64,000 nt of DNA from Gammaproteobacteria bacterium (lineage in GTDB: Bacteria; Pseudomonadota; Gammaproteobacteria; Steroidobacterales; Woeseiaceae): contig JAHEGH010000008.1 in the NCBI GenBank assembly GCA_024639825.1, positions 19,153-83,152 of the forward strand. The letters are read 5' to 3'. Below, one piece after another: positions 24,989-34,086 of the stretch. The number at the start of each line of letters is the position of its first letter. The first letter of the stretch is position 1. Under the pieces are notes generated by a model. The model saw only the letters and a list, made by a program, of their open reading frames with translations, had not been told where the DNA came from and made no database searches. The position numbers were made by a program, and so were the translations under genes.

Positions 24989-27900
24989 TCACTCACCACC
25001 ACCAAAGTTGACAGCAATGTTGACGAAGAATACGCGGCCATTCAGATCGTAGCCGTAGCCAATTGGCGTGTTGTTAACCGCCAGGATTTCCGTGCCGTCG
25101 ATGACCGGAGGCTTCTCATTCATGATGTTGCGGATACCGCCACCAAAGGTCCACATGTCACCGAAGTAGTACATGGACAGGTTATGCAGGAAGTAGTTGT
25201 CTGTGTCACCGTAGTCGCGGCACACATTGTCGTCCAATACGCCGCAAGTATCCGAGATATCGAACGCCGTGCCGAAGTCATCAACACCATCCGGGTCCTG
25301 GATAACAGAAGCGATGTAACGCATTTCCCAGGTAACGCGGAAGTCGTTGTACTCAACGCGCAGGCCCGTACGTGCGGTCCAGTCTGCAAAGCCCCACTCA
25401 CCCTGGTACGTTTCGACGTCCGTGTTGCCCTCGTCATCGATGAACAGCGTGGAACGCTCGAGCTGGCGATTGGCCTGCACGTCGAAGGTGATGTCATAAG
25501 GACGCTCGAAGAATGTCCACGTGTCGTTGAACGTCACGTTGACGTCGACGCCTCGTGCCTTCTCAGCCTCGCGGTTGATGAAGCCCGAATCGATGATATC
25601 AATAACGGGGAGCGTCGGATCCGTCAGGTCGCGCGCAATACGGCTGCAGAATACGCTGTTACCCGTCAGGGAGTTGTAGCAGTCATTCACGATAAACTGA
25701 CCGCTTGGCTCGATGATCGTGTTGTTGACTTCGATCTCGTAGTACGTGGCGCTGACAGCGAGGTCAAACGAACTGGTCCAGGGCTGATCAAAGGCAAAAC
25801 CGGCCGACCATGACTCTGATTCCTCAGCTTTCAGATCCAGCGCGCCACCGCGTGCCACTTCCGTGCTGAACACGTTGAAGCCGTTATTGTTGGCCTGTGT
25901 CGGATCAACACCGTTAGCGAGACAGTTCGCCAGAACCTGCGGTTCGCGATCATCCAGTGCCGGGTTGTAACCGCCTGAGATCGGATCCAGCGCTGCATCA
26001 GGAATGAAGCAAGGATCGAAGATGTTGCCGAATCCGGACTGGGCCTGCAGGAAGTTCTCACGCAGGTTCGGCGCGCGGAACGAAGTACCGTATGTACCGC
26101 GAATCAACAGCGACTCAACCGGGCGCCAACCGAGCTTGAATGACTCTGTGTTGCCGGAACCGTAGATCTCGTCATCCGTATAGCGCGCTGAAACGTTGAT
26201 TGTCAGCTCCTCGGCGCCCTTCATACCTGCGAGCAGCGGCATCTCGACTTCCGCAAAAATCTCATCGGTGTCTTTATCGCCCGTGGCACCGCCATCGGAG
26301 AAGAAGCCGAAGAACAGGCCGTCGCGAGCAACGGCGTCCGGAATCGATTTGATCTCGTCATTGCGTGTTTCCACACCGAGACCGAAGGCTACGCCACCGG
26401 CCGGCAGTTCGAAAATTTCACCTGTTGCGTAGGCTGAAACAATCGTCTGCGTGTACTCGGTCTTGAAGTTACGATCGTCGAACAGGTAATCACGTTCAGC
26501 TTGCGACGCGAAATCACCCGTGACCACACCAAGTGGATACAGCGACGTCGCGTACAGGTTAACCGGTACACAACCAGCCTCAACGTCACCGGCATAAACC
26601 GCGCCAGTATCATTTACACATGGCGTGTTCGTCGTCGAGTTCCAACCCAACGCGTGGTCGAGACGGTCGCCACGAATACCACTACGGGCTGACGTGGCAT
26701 CAGACGTCGTGTAGCTGCCGTAGATATCGAACGACCAGTTCTCCAGCGACCCGAAATTCATGAACGGCAGATCCGCACGCATACCGACAACGGCACGCGT
26801 CTGCGAGCCTTCGACGTCCGTGTAGTTACGGTCACCCGCGACCGATACGATCGGCTGCGAGGTCGCCGCGCCAATAGCGCCAATAGTCTGATCACAGGAA
26901 CCACCGGTGCTCGGGTCACAACCAAAGGCATCAAGCACCTGGTTCACGAAGTTCGGGTTGTTCATAAGTGCATCGTAAGCGAGACCGCAGTCAACACCGC
27001 CCGGCGCGGCCGGGTTACAGATATTGAACGGGTTCAGTGCCGGTACGACCGGGAACAACTGGCCTTCTGAGGAATTCGAGAAGAACTCGTATTCCGAATG
27101 CATGACCTCGAAGTACGGGGTGATGTTGGCTTCGCCGTCGAACGTGTACTCACCGTAGGCGAGATAGTTCTGCGACGATGTCTCAGGGAAGAGATCGGAA
27201 TTCTGCTGGCTTGCTTTGCCGTTCAGGTCATATTCGCGGAAGTTGACATCCGCAGAGCCGTCGGCATTGCCGTCGACACCGAAGCCGAAAATCGACGATT
27301 CTGAGAAGTTCGGCCAACCACCGTTCGATACGCCCGGCGTGTAGTAAATGCTGCCAGATGCCGGTACCGATACGCGGCCGGCCAGCAGGCCGAGACGACA
27401 TTCGTCCCACTCCATGCCGTAGACGTTGTTGTAGAACTGTTCTTCCTGGCGGAAATTACCGTCGTCGTCGATTTCGTAATGCTTGTCACAGCCCGCCGTC
27501 CACGGACGATCCTCGAGACGCACGCGCTCTCTGTCCGTAAATTCGGCACCAACGCCGACAAAGCCGCGGTCCCAGTTCTTGCCCCAGACAGCGCTCAGCG
27601 TGTGGTCAACACCACCGCTTTCCTGCGGAACACGCGAGTAGCTCTCGAGCTCGAACCCGTCGAAGTCCTTGCGCAGGATAATGTTGGCTACGCCGGCGAT
27701 TGCATCCGAACCATAGACCGACGATGCGCCGTCGAGCAGCAGGTCGTACTGCTGAACCAGCGATGCCGGAACCAGGTCGAGGTTTGCGGCGAACGGGGCG
27801 CCTTCTACACCAGCCGGTGCGAGGCGGCGACCGTTAACGAGTACCAGCGTTCGCGCTTCACCAAGACCGCGCAGGCTGACCGTCGTCGAACCCGGGCCGT

Positions 27901-28249
27901 TATCAAGCACGAAGCCCTGGAACGACAGGTCGATCTGCTGACCGCTGGATGCCGTGGACTCCTGCAGAATGTCGCCGGCGTCGATCAGGCCGACTTCGCG
28001 AGAAATCTGACCCGTGATGACCTGCAGCGGAGAAATACTGCTGTACGTATCGCGTTTCAGGCGCGAACCCGTGACGACTACTTCGTCAACGACGTCATCG
28101 TCCTGTGCGGCAATATCACCTGTGTCGTCACTATCGCTATCGTCCTGCGCAAATGCGGCAGGACCTGCAAGCAAAAACAAGCTTGCGAAAACGATAGCAA
28201 ATGGACTGAGTACGCGCGCGGATAAAGCGCGATCTTCACTAACTCTCAT
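24989..28249 (-). CDS. TonB-dependent outer-membrane receptor
   Basis: A 1086-aa TonB-dependent transporter. The signal peptide ends near AAFAQ; an acidic linker precedes the TonB-box/plug start EVVVTGSRLKRDTYSS. The plug domain continues to about residue 200 (VNGRRLAPAGVEG, LLDGASSVYGSDAIAGVANIILRKDF), followed by the 22-strand barrel with the conserved GTSFRAPNLRENF. The C-terminus is NGRVFFVNIAVNFGGGE rather than an aromatic residue. This type (large, with LKRD after the box) is expanded in marine and Xanthomonad-like gammaproteobacteria and often imports peptides or glycans; the adjacent S9 peptidase favours peptides, by inference. Confidence 0.94.
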   Translation of the reverse strand: MRVSEDRALSARVLSPFAIVFASLFLLAGPAAFAQDDSDSDDTGDIAAQDDDVVDEVVVTGSRLKRDTYSSISPLQVITGQISREVGLIDAGDILQESTASSGQQIDLSFQGFVLDNGPGSTTVSLRGLGEARTLVLVNGRRLAPAGVEGAPFAANLDLVPASLVQQYDLLLDGASSVYGSDAIAGVANIILRKDFDGFELESYSRVPQESGGVDHTLSAVWGKNWDRGFVGVGAEFTDRERVRLEDRPWTAGCDKHYEIDDDGNFRQEEQFYNNVYGMEWDECRLGLLAGRVSVPASGSIYYTPGVSNGGWPNFSESSIFGFGVDGNADGSADVNFREYDLNGKASQQNSDLFPETSSQNYLAYGEYTFDGEANITPYFEVMHSEYEFFSNSSEGQLFPVVPALNPFNICNPAAPGGVDCGLAYDALMNNPNFVNQVLDAFGCDPSTGGSCDQTIGAIGAATSQPIVSVAGDRNYTDVEGSQTRAVVGMRADLPFMNFGSLENWSFDIYGSYTTSDATSARSGIRGDRLDHALGWNSTTNTPCVNDTGAVYAGDVEAGCVPVNLYATSLYPLGVVTGDFASQAERDYLFDDRNFKTEYTQTIVSAYATGEIFELPAGGVAFGLGVETRNDEIKSIPDAVARDGLFFGFFSDGGATGDKDTDEIFAEVEMPLLAGMKGAEELTINVSARYTDDEIYGSGNTESFKLGWRPVESLLIRGTYGTSFRAPNLRENFLQAQSGFGNIFDPCFIPDAALDPISGGYNPALDDREPQVLANCLANGVDPTQANNNGFNVFSTEVARGGALDLKAEESESWSAGFAFDQPWTSSFDLAVSATYYEIEVNNTIIEPSGQFIVNDCYNSLTGNSVFCSRIARDLTDPTLPVIDIIDSGFINREAEKARGVDVNVTFNDTWTFFERPYDITFDVQANRQLERSTLFIDDEGNTDVETYQGEWGFADWTARTGLRVEYNDFRVTWEMRYIASVIQDPDGVDDFGTAFDISDTCGVLDDNVCRDYGDTDNYFLHNLSMYYFGDMWTFGGGIRNIMNEKPPVIDGTEILAVNNTPIGYGYDLNGRVFFVNIAVNFGGGE

Positions 28250-28533
28250 TTCTAACCCCTTATGCTAAGTAAGTTCGACGTGGTTTATTACTAACCTTAA
28301 TCGCCGGGCGACCGGAAATGCCGGTTGAGCCATGCCGCAATGATGCGAAATCACAACACATTTGTAAATGGCAAGGGCTAAAAAAATCACGAATTTATTG
28401 GTATATGTTGTGAAAAAGCAACGAATGATATGAGGTTACTCCAAGACTGCTCGACGCGCATACGTAGTACCCCGAATAGCCCTTCTGCGAACCCCCTATC
28501 TAGGCTCCGAGACAGGCTGATTCTCGAGCATTC

Positions 28534-28908
28534 ATGACCACATTGACGGGCAGGCAGGTGCGGACCATTTCGGGGTATGTCGCGACCCTGCTCGACTATC
28601 CGCGCTGGTTCATCGATCGCGAGGTCGATTTTACCGACTGCCACCTTAAGGGCCGCTTCGAGCCGGAGGACCGCTGCTGCGCAGGCTGTCGCTTTGGCAG
28701 CGCCTGCTGTTGGCTTAACCAGAATCGGCTCGAGCCAGGCCCTGACACGCCACTCCCTGACCTCGTAAGCGCTTTGCGAACTGCGGCAGCTTACGTGCGC
28801 AGCGAGTCACAGGAGACCGCCGACCACGCCAGGGGCTGCGACTGCGACACCTGCGAATGGCTGCGTGAAGCCAGCGCATTCCTCAGAACCCATCGCCATA
28901 AGACATAA
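28534..28908 (+). CDS. Cysteine-rich small protein of unknown function
   Basis: 124 aa, no signal peptide or membrane helix. It contains nine cysteines, in three groups: TDC near residue 35, RCCAGCRFGSACCW around 47-60, and CDCDTC around 106-111. The clustering suggests metal binding or an Fe-S site, although no named family is recognised. The C-terminal part is helical and charged. RBS is poor (ctcgag), so the start is uncertain. Divergent from the TonB receptor gene. Confidence 0.6.
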   Translation: MTTLTGRQVRTISGYVATLLDYPRWFIDREVDFTDCHLKGRFEPEDRCCAGCRFGSACCWLNQNRLEPGPDTPLPDLVSALRTAAAYVRSESQETADHARGCDCDTCEWLREASAFLRTHRHKT

Positions 28909-29002
28909 TACGGATCGTCCTTTTGTGAGGGCCATCACAGCGCGCTGGCAATCGCCGCGTACACTGATGCCCCTGAAACTCAATATTTACGGGAGCTACA
29001 CC

Positions 29003-29974
29003 ATGAATCTTGCACGCCTGAGTGTCCTGAGTGCATCTGTGATGATTGCCGCCTGCGGCAGCGGCGGCGATCAGTTCGGAGGCGCCCAGCCGCCGACCAC
29101 AACCTTCGCCATCACGTCCGCCAACGCAGTGACAGCGGCTAGCGTGTCGTGGCAGGCGATTGCCGCCAGCGGTGATTTCGGCGATCTCGGCGGAGGCCTG
29201 GTGCTGTCTACAGACTCCCCGGGCGGATTCGCGAAAGCCTCGGTGGCCCAGAAGGCCGGTGGCTCCCTTGTCAACGTCGTACGGCAGGTTCCATTCGGGC
29301 CCGAAGTATTGCCCTGCCTCACCGACGGTATCGTGACTCTGTCCGGCGATATTGCGAATCCAGAGACCCTGACCGTCGGCGACACGTTTCGGGCGGTTTA
29401 CGAACTCTGTGATGACGGTGCAGGCGAAGTGATCGACGGCGCCATCGATTTCACGGTGCGTGAATTCACGGGCGACATCCTGACCGGCCTGTATATGCTG
29501 AGCATGGATACCGTTGTAACGAACCTGCAGGTGGTTACGGGAACCGACACCATTAGCAACAATGGCGACGTAAACGTCACGCTGGACACCATGCTGGCCC
29601 CATTAGTCTCCGCAGGCGTTTCGGGAACCTCAATGACCGTCGACTCCAATGCGAGTTCCGAGACACTGAGCGCCTATTCGTCGAGGCAGACCGTCGACGG
29701 CAACCTGCAGACACTTCCCTTCACCCTGTCGGCGTCAGGCACGCTCGACAGCACACAACTTGCAGGCATCATCCGGTACTCGACGCCGGTGACGTTTGCG
29801 GGCGAAGGGGCTGACTATCCCAGCTCCGGTGCACTGCTCGTCGAGGGGGATAACTCATCAGCGCGGCTCACAGCGGTCGACAATGTCAACGTCACCATCG
29901 AGATCGACTCCAACGGTGATGGGGTTATCGACGCCACCATCGAGACAACCTGGGCCGCCCTTGCGGCTTCATAA
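29003..29974 (+). CDS. Putative lipoprotein, unknown function
   Basis: About 323 aa from the ATG at 29003, which has GGGAG at the right distance; the ORF's first 46 residues are not protein-like. The signal ends in MIAAC (lipobox, Cys18), followed by a Gly/Ser linker (GSGGDQFGG). The mature protein is beta-rich with many Thr/Ser/Gly/Asp residues and ends with an Asp-rich segment (EIDSNGDGVIDATIETTW) resembling a dockerin-type or EF-hand calcium loop. No family is recognised. Probably outer-membrane anchored. Confidence 0.72.
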   Translation: MNLARLSVLSASVMIAACGSGGDQFGGAQPPTTTFAITSANAVTAASVSWQAIAASGDFGDLGGGLVLSTDSPGGFAKASVAQKAGGSLVNVVRQVPFGPEVLPCLTDGIVTLSGDIANPETLTVGDTFRAVYELCDDGAGEVIDGAIDFTVREFTGDILTGLYMLSMDTVVTNLQVVTGTDTISNNGDVNVTLDTMLAPLVSAGVSGTSMTVDSNASSETLSAYSSRQTVDGNLQTLPFTLSASGTLDSTQLAGIIRYSTPVTFAGEGADYPSSGALLVEGDNSSARLTAVDNVNVTIEIDSNGDGVIDATIETTWAALAAS

Positions 29975-30039
29975 GGAACGGCGCGAGAATCCTGAGCGAT
30001 TCCGAGCTATTATGTGAACTTGCTGAATGCCAGACTGAC

Positions 30040-30810
30040 ATGCTGATAACGCCAAGACGAGACAAGCTGAACAAGATTGTCATCCTCAACCCCAAAGGGG
30101 GTTGCGGCAAGTCTACGCTCGCGACCAATCTGGCAGCCGCCTACGCGCAACGCGGGCCGACGCCCGCGATCATGGATTACGATCCGCAGGGCTCGACGAT
30201 GGCATGGCTGGATCGACGCCCCGCAGACCTGGCGGCTATCCACGGCATCGCCGCTTACAAGAAGTCCATGCAGGCAACCCGCAGCTGGCAATTGCGAGTG
30301 CCGAATGACACGGTCAACCTGCTGATTGACTCACCAGCAAGCGTTGACCACAACGACCTGCGCGAACTCACACGCGACTCAACAAGCATCCTGGTGCCCG
30401 TGCTGCCATCGTCGATGGACATCCATGCGGCGTCGCGCTGCATTGCCGACCTGCTGCTCGTTGCCAAGGTCGATCGCCGCGATCGCAAGCTCGCCGTCGT
30501 GGCGAATCGCACGCGCAAGAACACCAAGAGTTTTGCGAAGCTCATGCGCTTCCTCGACTCCCTGGGAATTCCGATCATCGCCGTTCTTCGGGACAGCCAG
30601 AATTTCGTGCATGCCGCCGAACAAGGCATTGGGCTTTGCGAGATGCAACCGTCGCGCGTGAAGAAAGATGTCGAACAGATTGAGAAAATCGTGTCCTGGC
30701 TGGAAGCCTGGCCGGAGCGTCGCCGTGACCCGACATCAGCCACCTCGATCAATCACGAGCCCTCGGTACGCCGGCCACTTTTGCGCCGACCGAGTTTCGG
30801 TTCAGCCTGA
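30040..30810 (+). CDS. ParA/MinD-type ATPase (orphan)
   Basis: 256-aa deviant-Walker P-loop ATPase. It has the signature KGGCGKSTLATNLAAAYA near residue 20, the Walker A' aspartate region MDYDPQGSTMAWLDRR, and the Walker B-like segment VNLLIDSPASV. Such proteins position chromosomes, plasmids, chemoreceptors or enzymes by ATP-dependent surface gradients. No parB-like gene or obvious cargo is adjacent, and genome parABS is not expected in this context, so the target is unknown. It overlaps the convergent threonine dehydratase gene by 9 bp. Confidence 0.9.
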   Translation: MLITPRRDKLNKIVILNPKGGCGKSTLATNLAAAYAQRGPTPAIMDYDPQGSTMAWLDRRPADLAAIHGIAAYKKSMQATRSWQLRVPNDTVNLLIDSPASVDHNDLRELTRDSTSILVPVLPSSMDIHAASRCIADLLLVAKVDRRDRKLAVVANRTRKNTKSFAKLMRFLDSLGIPIIAVLRDSQNFVHAAEQGIGLCEMQPSRVKKDVEQIEKIVSWLEAWPERRRDPTSATSINHEPSVRRPLLRRPSFGSA

Positions 30811-31779
30811 CGTGTCCCGCTGAATCTCAGCGAACAGATCACCGTCGACATTACCACCACTGATCACCACGACAGTGGTCTTTCCTTGTGTGTCGATTTT
30901 ACCGGACAGGACCGCCGCAAGGGCGACCGCACCCCCGGGCTCAACCACAAGTTTTAGATTGGCGAAAGCAAAACGCATGGCCGCGCGTACTTCGGCATCG
31001 CTGACAACCAGCCCCTTCCCAAGCAACCCCTGGTTGATGGCAAAGGTCATTTCGCCGGGCGCATGCGCCTGTAATGCATCGCATATCGAGCGCGCCGACG
31101 AATCAATATGCTCGCGTTTGCCCGACAGCAGTGAACGTGCCGTATCGTCAAAACCCTCCGGCTCTACCGGATGCACCTCAGCGTTTGCATAATTCGCTTT
31201 CAGGGCCATTGCCGTACCGGCAATCAGACCGCCGCCGCCGCAACACACCAGAACCTGATCCGGCTCAATGCCAAGTTCGGCACATTGCTGGGCGATCTCG
31301 AGCCCGACGGTACCCTGCCCTGCAATGATGAATTCATGATCGTATGACGGCACCACCACAGCACCCCGCGCCGCTGCGATTTCGCGAGCGATGGTCTCGC
31401 GGTCCCCGGTGTAACGATCGTAGGTGATGACCTCACCTCCCAGTCGCCGCGTGTTCTCGAGTTTCGCCCGCGGTGCATCCTTCGGCATGACAATCGCTGT
31501 CTGGATGCCAAGCATCGTGCCGGCCGCCGCCACACCCTGTGCGTGATTACCCGATGAAAATGCGACAACGCCCCGTTTGGCCTCGTCGCGGTTCAACTGG
31601 CTAAGGAAGTTGTAGGCGCCACGAATCTTGAACGAACCTGTCACCTGCAGGCACTCCGGTTTTATCAGTACCCTGCCGCCAGCCAGGGCATCAAGTTGCC
31701 GGTTGCTGAGCAGGGGAGTACGAATCGCAATGCCGGCAAGCCGACCTGCCGCCGCTTCGATGTCTTTGTACTCAATCAT
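30802..31779 (-). CDS. Threonine/serine dehydratase (PLP-dependent)
   Basis: 325-aa fold type II PLP enzyme. The PLP lysine lies in GSFKIRGAYNFLSQL, SGNHAQGVAAAG is the substrate loop, and CCGGGGLIAGTA is the phosphate-binding glycine loop. It lacks the C-terminal ACT-like regulatory domain of biosynthetic IlvA, so it resembles catabolic threonine ammonia-lyase or serine racemase/dehydratase. It converts threonine to 2-oxobutyrate and ammonia. Its ATG overlaps the stop of the pterin dehydratase gene (ATGA). Confidence 0.9.
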   Translation of the reverse strand: MIEYKDIEAAAGRLAGIAIRTPLLSNRQLDALAGGRVLIKPECLQVTGSFKIRGAYNFLSQLNRDEAKRGVVAFSSGNHAQGVAAAGTMLGIQTAIVMPKDAPRAKLENTRRLGGEVITYDRYTGDRETIAREIAAARGAVVVPSYDHEFIIAGQGTVGLEIAQQCAELGIEPDQVLVCCGGGGLIAGTAMALKANYANAEVHPVEPEGFDDTARSLLSGKREHIDSSARSICDALQAHAPGEMTFAINQGLLGKGLVVSDAEVRAAMRFAFANLKLVVEPGGAVALAAVLSGKIDTQGKTTVVVISGGNVDGDLFAEIQRDTSG

Positions 31780-32126
31780 GTCGTCGTACCGTCCGCCAGC
31801 CGGTCGGTCTTGGCCGCGCAGATGAAGTCATTGTCGGAAAGCCCGTTGATCGAATGCGTCGTGTAGCTGACGGTGCACCTGCCGTAAGCGACCGTTAGAA
31901 CCGGATGATGATCTTCGGCAATCGCAACTTCGGCGGCGGCATTCGCAAACTCGAGTGTCTTCTCGTAGGCCGGAAACCGAAAGCTGCGCGTGATGCCAAG
32001 GCCGTCTTCGCTTAGCCTCCAGTCAGCATGCAGCGCTCGTAACAACTCCTGCGCCTGTTCTGACGTCAACGGCTCGGTACCACCTTCACAGGGTCTGCAA
32101 CGACGTTCGGCGAGTTTTTCAGGCAT
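31776..32126 (-). CDS. phhB: 4a-hydroxytetrahydrobiopterin dehydratase
   Basis: 116 aa from the ATG at 32126 (usual length for the family). It recycles 4a-carbinolamine formed by aromatic amino acid hydroxylases; it may also act on molybdopterin-like substrates. Conserved blocks: WRLSEDGLGITRSFRFPAYEKTLEFANAAAEVAIAEDHHP, with the catalytic EDHHP histidines, and VSYTTHSINGLSDNDFICAAK. Upstream sequence includes the OmpA gene terminator, which argues against the longer ORF start. No phenylalanine hydroxylase (phhA) is in the window. Confidence 0.95.
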   Translation of the reverse strand: MPEKLAERRCRPCEGGTEPLTSEQAQELLRALHADWRLSEDGLGITRSFRFPAYEKTLEFANAAAEVAIAEDHHPVLTVAYGRCTVSYTTHSINGLSDNDFICAAKTDRLADGTTT

Positions 32127-32170
32127 GTGAAATTCCGCGTTCGGTGAGGAGACAGACAGTAGCAAAAAAA

Positions 32171-32195
32171 GGCCGACCCCGTTACAGGGCCGGCC
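32171..32195 (-). terminator. Intrinsic terminator after the OmpA-like gene
   Basis: Stem ggccg.ccc/ggg.cggcc with one mismatch and a 7-base loop, followed on the minus strand by a run of seven T (aaaaaaa at 32164-32170 on plus). It sits 20 bp after the OmpA-like stop. Confidence 0.85.
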
Positions 32196-32214
32196 AGGCG
32201 GAGACTCAGATGAG

Positions 32215-32934
32215 TCACAGGGAAGATGAGTCAGGGTTGGCTGCCAGCGACGGCGTGTTATCGATGAACAGCTTGACGCTGACACGGCGCTCGAGGGCGT
32301 AGCTGTCGAGTGTCTCGTCCTGCGCGGCCGACTCGCCGTGGGCGCTTACATTGATACGATTTGGGTGGATTCCCGCAGCCACCAGCTGATCGCGAATGAA
32401 CTGCACACGACGCTCGGACAACTCAAGGTTGTAATCGGCATCACCGCGCTCATCGGCGAACCCGTCGAGCTGGATATGGATATCCGTCATACCCGCCAAT
32501 GTGCCGGCCAGCTGCGCCAGGCGGTCGCCCGTCATGTCAGCGAGCACGGCTTCGTCCGTACGGAATAACAGGTCCATCGCGATACCGGCCTGCAGCAGGC
32601 TGACGAGCTCCGGACGTGCAACGTTTTGCAGGCGGTCGATCTCCCCGCTCAGCGCGTCAACGTCGTTCTCGAGCTTGACGACCGTACTATTGGAACTGGC
32701 TACCGCAACCTGCAGGCCGTCAATGCGCTCGTCCTTATGGTGCATCGTGTCGCCAAGCTTGGCGCCGATCGCTGCACCGATGATAAGGCCAACCGGGCCG
32801 CCGGCAATCGCGCCAACCAGGGCGCCCGATCCCACGCCGATCGCTTCTTCTTTGGAACTCTTGCTGGCTGCCTGCGACGGTACCGCGAACAGGATGGAAA
32901 CAGCTGCTGTGATTGCAATGATTGTATGACGCAT
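32215..32934 (-). CDS. OmpA family protein with glycine-zipper segment
   Basis: 239 aa. A signal peptide (ending SQAASKS) is followed by a glycine-zipper membrane segment (GVGSGALVGAIAGGPVGLIIGAAIGAKLGD, about residues 32-62), a short coiled coil (VKLENDVDALSGEIDRLQ), and a C-terminal OmpA peptidoglycan-binding domain (about 115-230) with IQLDGFADERGDADYNLELSERRVQFIRDQLVAAG. This layout resembles PdsO, the OmpA-like protein found next to proteobacterial sortase systems, but no sortase gene is seen here. A strong RBS (AGGAG) precedes the ATG. It could be a stand-alone gene after the VWA operon. Confidence 0.88.
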   Translation of the reverse strand: MRHTIIAITAAVSILFAVPSQAASKSSKEEAIGVGSGALVGAIAGGPVGLIIGAAIGAKLGDTMHHKDERIDGLQVAVASSNSTVVKLENDVDALSGEIDRLQNVARPELVSLLQAGIAMDLLFRTDEAVLADMTGDRLAQLAGTLAGMTDIHIQLDGFADERGDADYNLELSERRVQFIRDQLVAAGIHPNRINVSAHGESAAQDETLDSYALERRVSVKLFIDNTPSLAANPDSSSL

Positions 32935-33002
32935 GTGAATGATCTCCTGGTTACTTGGCGGCCCAATGGCCGGCTTCGGAGTTCATTACACAATCGAATA
33001 GC

Positions 33003-33018
33003 GCGCCGGAAACGGCGC
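33003..33018 (-). terminator. Possible terminator hairpin after the VWA operon
   Basis: A perfect 6-bp stem gcgccg/cggcgc with a GAAA tetraloop lies 55 bp after the end of the last VWA gene. It lacks a T-run on the minus strand, so termination would be weak and read-through into the OmpA-like gene is possible. Confidence 0.35.
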
Positions 33019-33072
33019 TATCGTGGAAAGCTGCCGATCAATTGTGGCGAATAATGGCGTTAGCAACTATTG

Positions 33073-34074
33073 CTAGCGGTTTTCGTCGGTCAGGGCAACA
33101 AACGTCCCACCATTGCGGTCGCACAGCACTCGCATAAGCGTGGCGAAACGACTGGCGGAGCGAGGAATCTGGCCACCGCCACGAAAACCGCGGGGAAACC
33201 CGACGCCATGGATGCGAACGCGGCGCGAGCCGTCTGCACCAACTCGGTTGCGCCGGTCGATCGTGCCGACGACCTGGTCGATATTCATTTGGCCCGCAAA
33301 GTCATCGCCGAACACATAGATACTGATCTTCTTGTCCGCAGCCCAGAACGTCTCGATCGCAGCCTGGATCCCATCGACCGGATTACTGTCACTTTGTGCA
33401 AACCAGGTACGCATACGATTGACGATCGCCTGCCTGCGGCCCGGCGAGTCGGGAATCCAACGTCCGGCGTATTCCGAAAACATGTACTGGCCATCATCGT
33501 TCATGATCTGGATACCCTTTACCTCGGGATAGGCCTCAAGCGCTTCCTGCAACTTGCGCTGCACGAGGCCCCAGTTGTAGTTGACCATGCTATTTGATGT
33601 ATCAATGACGAAAATAATGTATTCGCTATCCACCGGAATGCCCGCCACTGCATCTCTTTCGCTGCGTTGGTAAAAAGGCAACAGGCGTTTCATTTCCTCC
33701 GTCAGCCGTTGTCGCGCGACGCGCAATTCGCCTTCGTCGATCGTCGCTTCCTCTTCCTGCCTGCTGGCCTCGTACTGTCCACGAATACGATTAAGGTCAC
33801 CCTGCAGCTCTGCCAGTTCAGTCCGGGTTGCGGCGGCATCCTGACTGACCTTCTTGAGTTCACGGTCGAGGATGACGGATTCACCGCGCAGGTTAAACAA
33901 CTCTTCCTGCAGCAGCGCGATCAGTTGTTCGAGGTTCTCTTCGGCTTTTTCAATGACGACGGGTTCGTAAATCTTGCTCAATACAAGGAGCAGGATAATT
34001 GCGCCAAACCCGCAGCAGATGCAGTCGAGGAACGACAGGCTGAATGCTTCGATATTGCGGCGGCGGCGTCTCAT
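33073..34074 (-). CDS. VWA-domain protein with TolR/ExbD-like membrane anchor (copy 1)
   Basis: 333 aa. An Arg-rich cytoplasmic start (MRRRRRNIEA) leads into a single membrane helix, FSLSFLDCICCGFGAIILLLVL (about 11-32), with an acidic residue, Asp17, near its entrance. A predicted coiled coil spans about 40-130. The periplasmic C-terminal half is a von Willebrand A domain with a MIDAS-type motif DTSNS (158-162) after the hydrophobic strand YIIFVI. A basic start, one helix with an Asp and a periplasmic domain is the topology of TolR, ExbD and MotB, and a TolQ-like partner is three genes upstream. RBS GAGGGT precedes the ATG, 12 bp after copy 2. Confidence 0.85.
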   Translation of the reverse strand: MRRRRRNIEAFSLSFLDCICCGFGAIILLLVLSKIYEPVVIEKAEENLEQLIALLQEELFNLRGESVILDRELKKVSQDAAATRTELAELQGDLNRIRGQYEASRQEEEATIDEGELRVARQRLTEEMKRLLPFYQRSERDAVAGIPVDSEYIIFVIDTSNSMVNYNWGLVQRKLQEALEAYPEVKGIQIMNDDGQYMFSEYAGRWIPDSPGRRQAIVNRMRTWFAQSDSNPVDGIQAAIETFWAADKKISIYVFGDDFAGQMNIDQVVGTIDRRNRVGADGSRRVRIHGVGFPRGFRGGGQIPRSASRFATLMRVLCDRNGGTFVALTDENR

Positions 34075-34086
34075 AACAGCACCCTC

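Noticed and set aside
24737-25813. 358-aa plus-strand ORF opposite TonB receptor
   Set aside because: Shadow frame; the receptor domains on the other strand are unmistakable.
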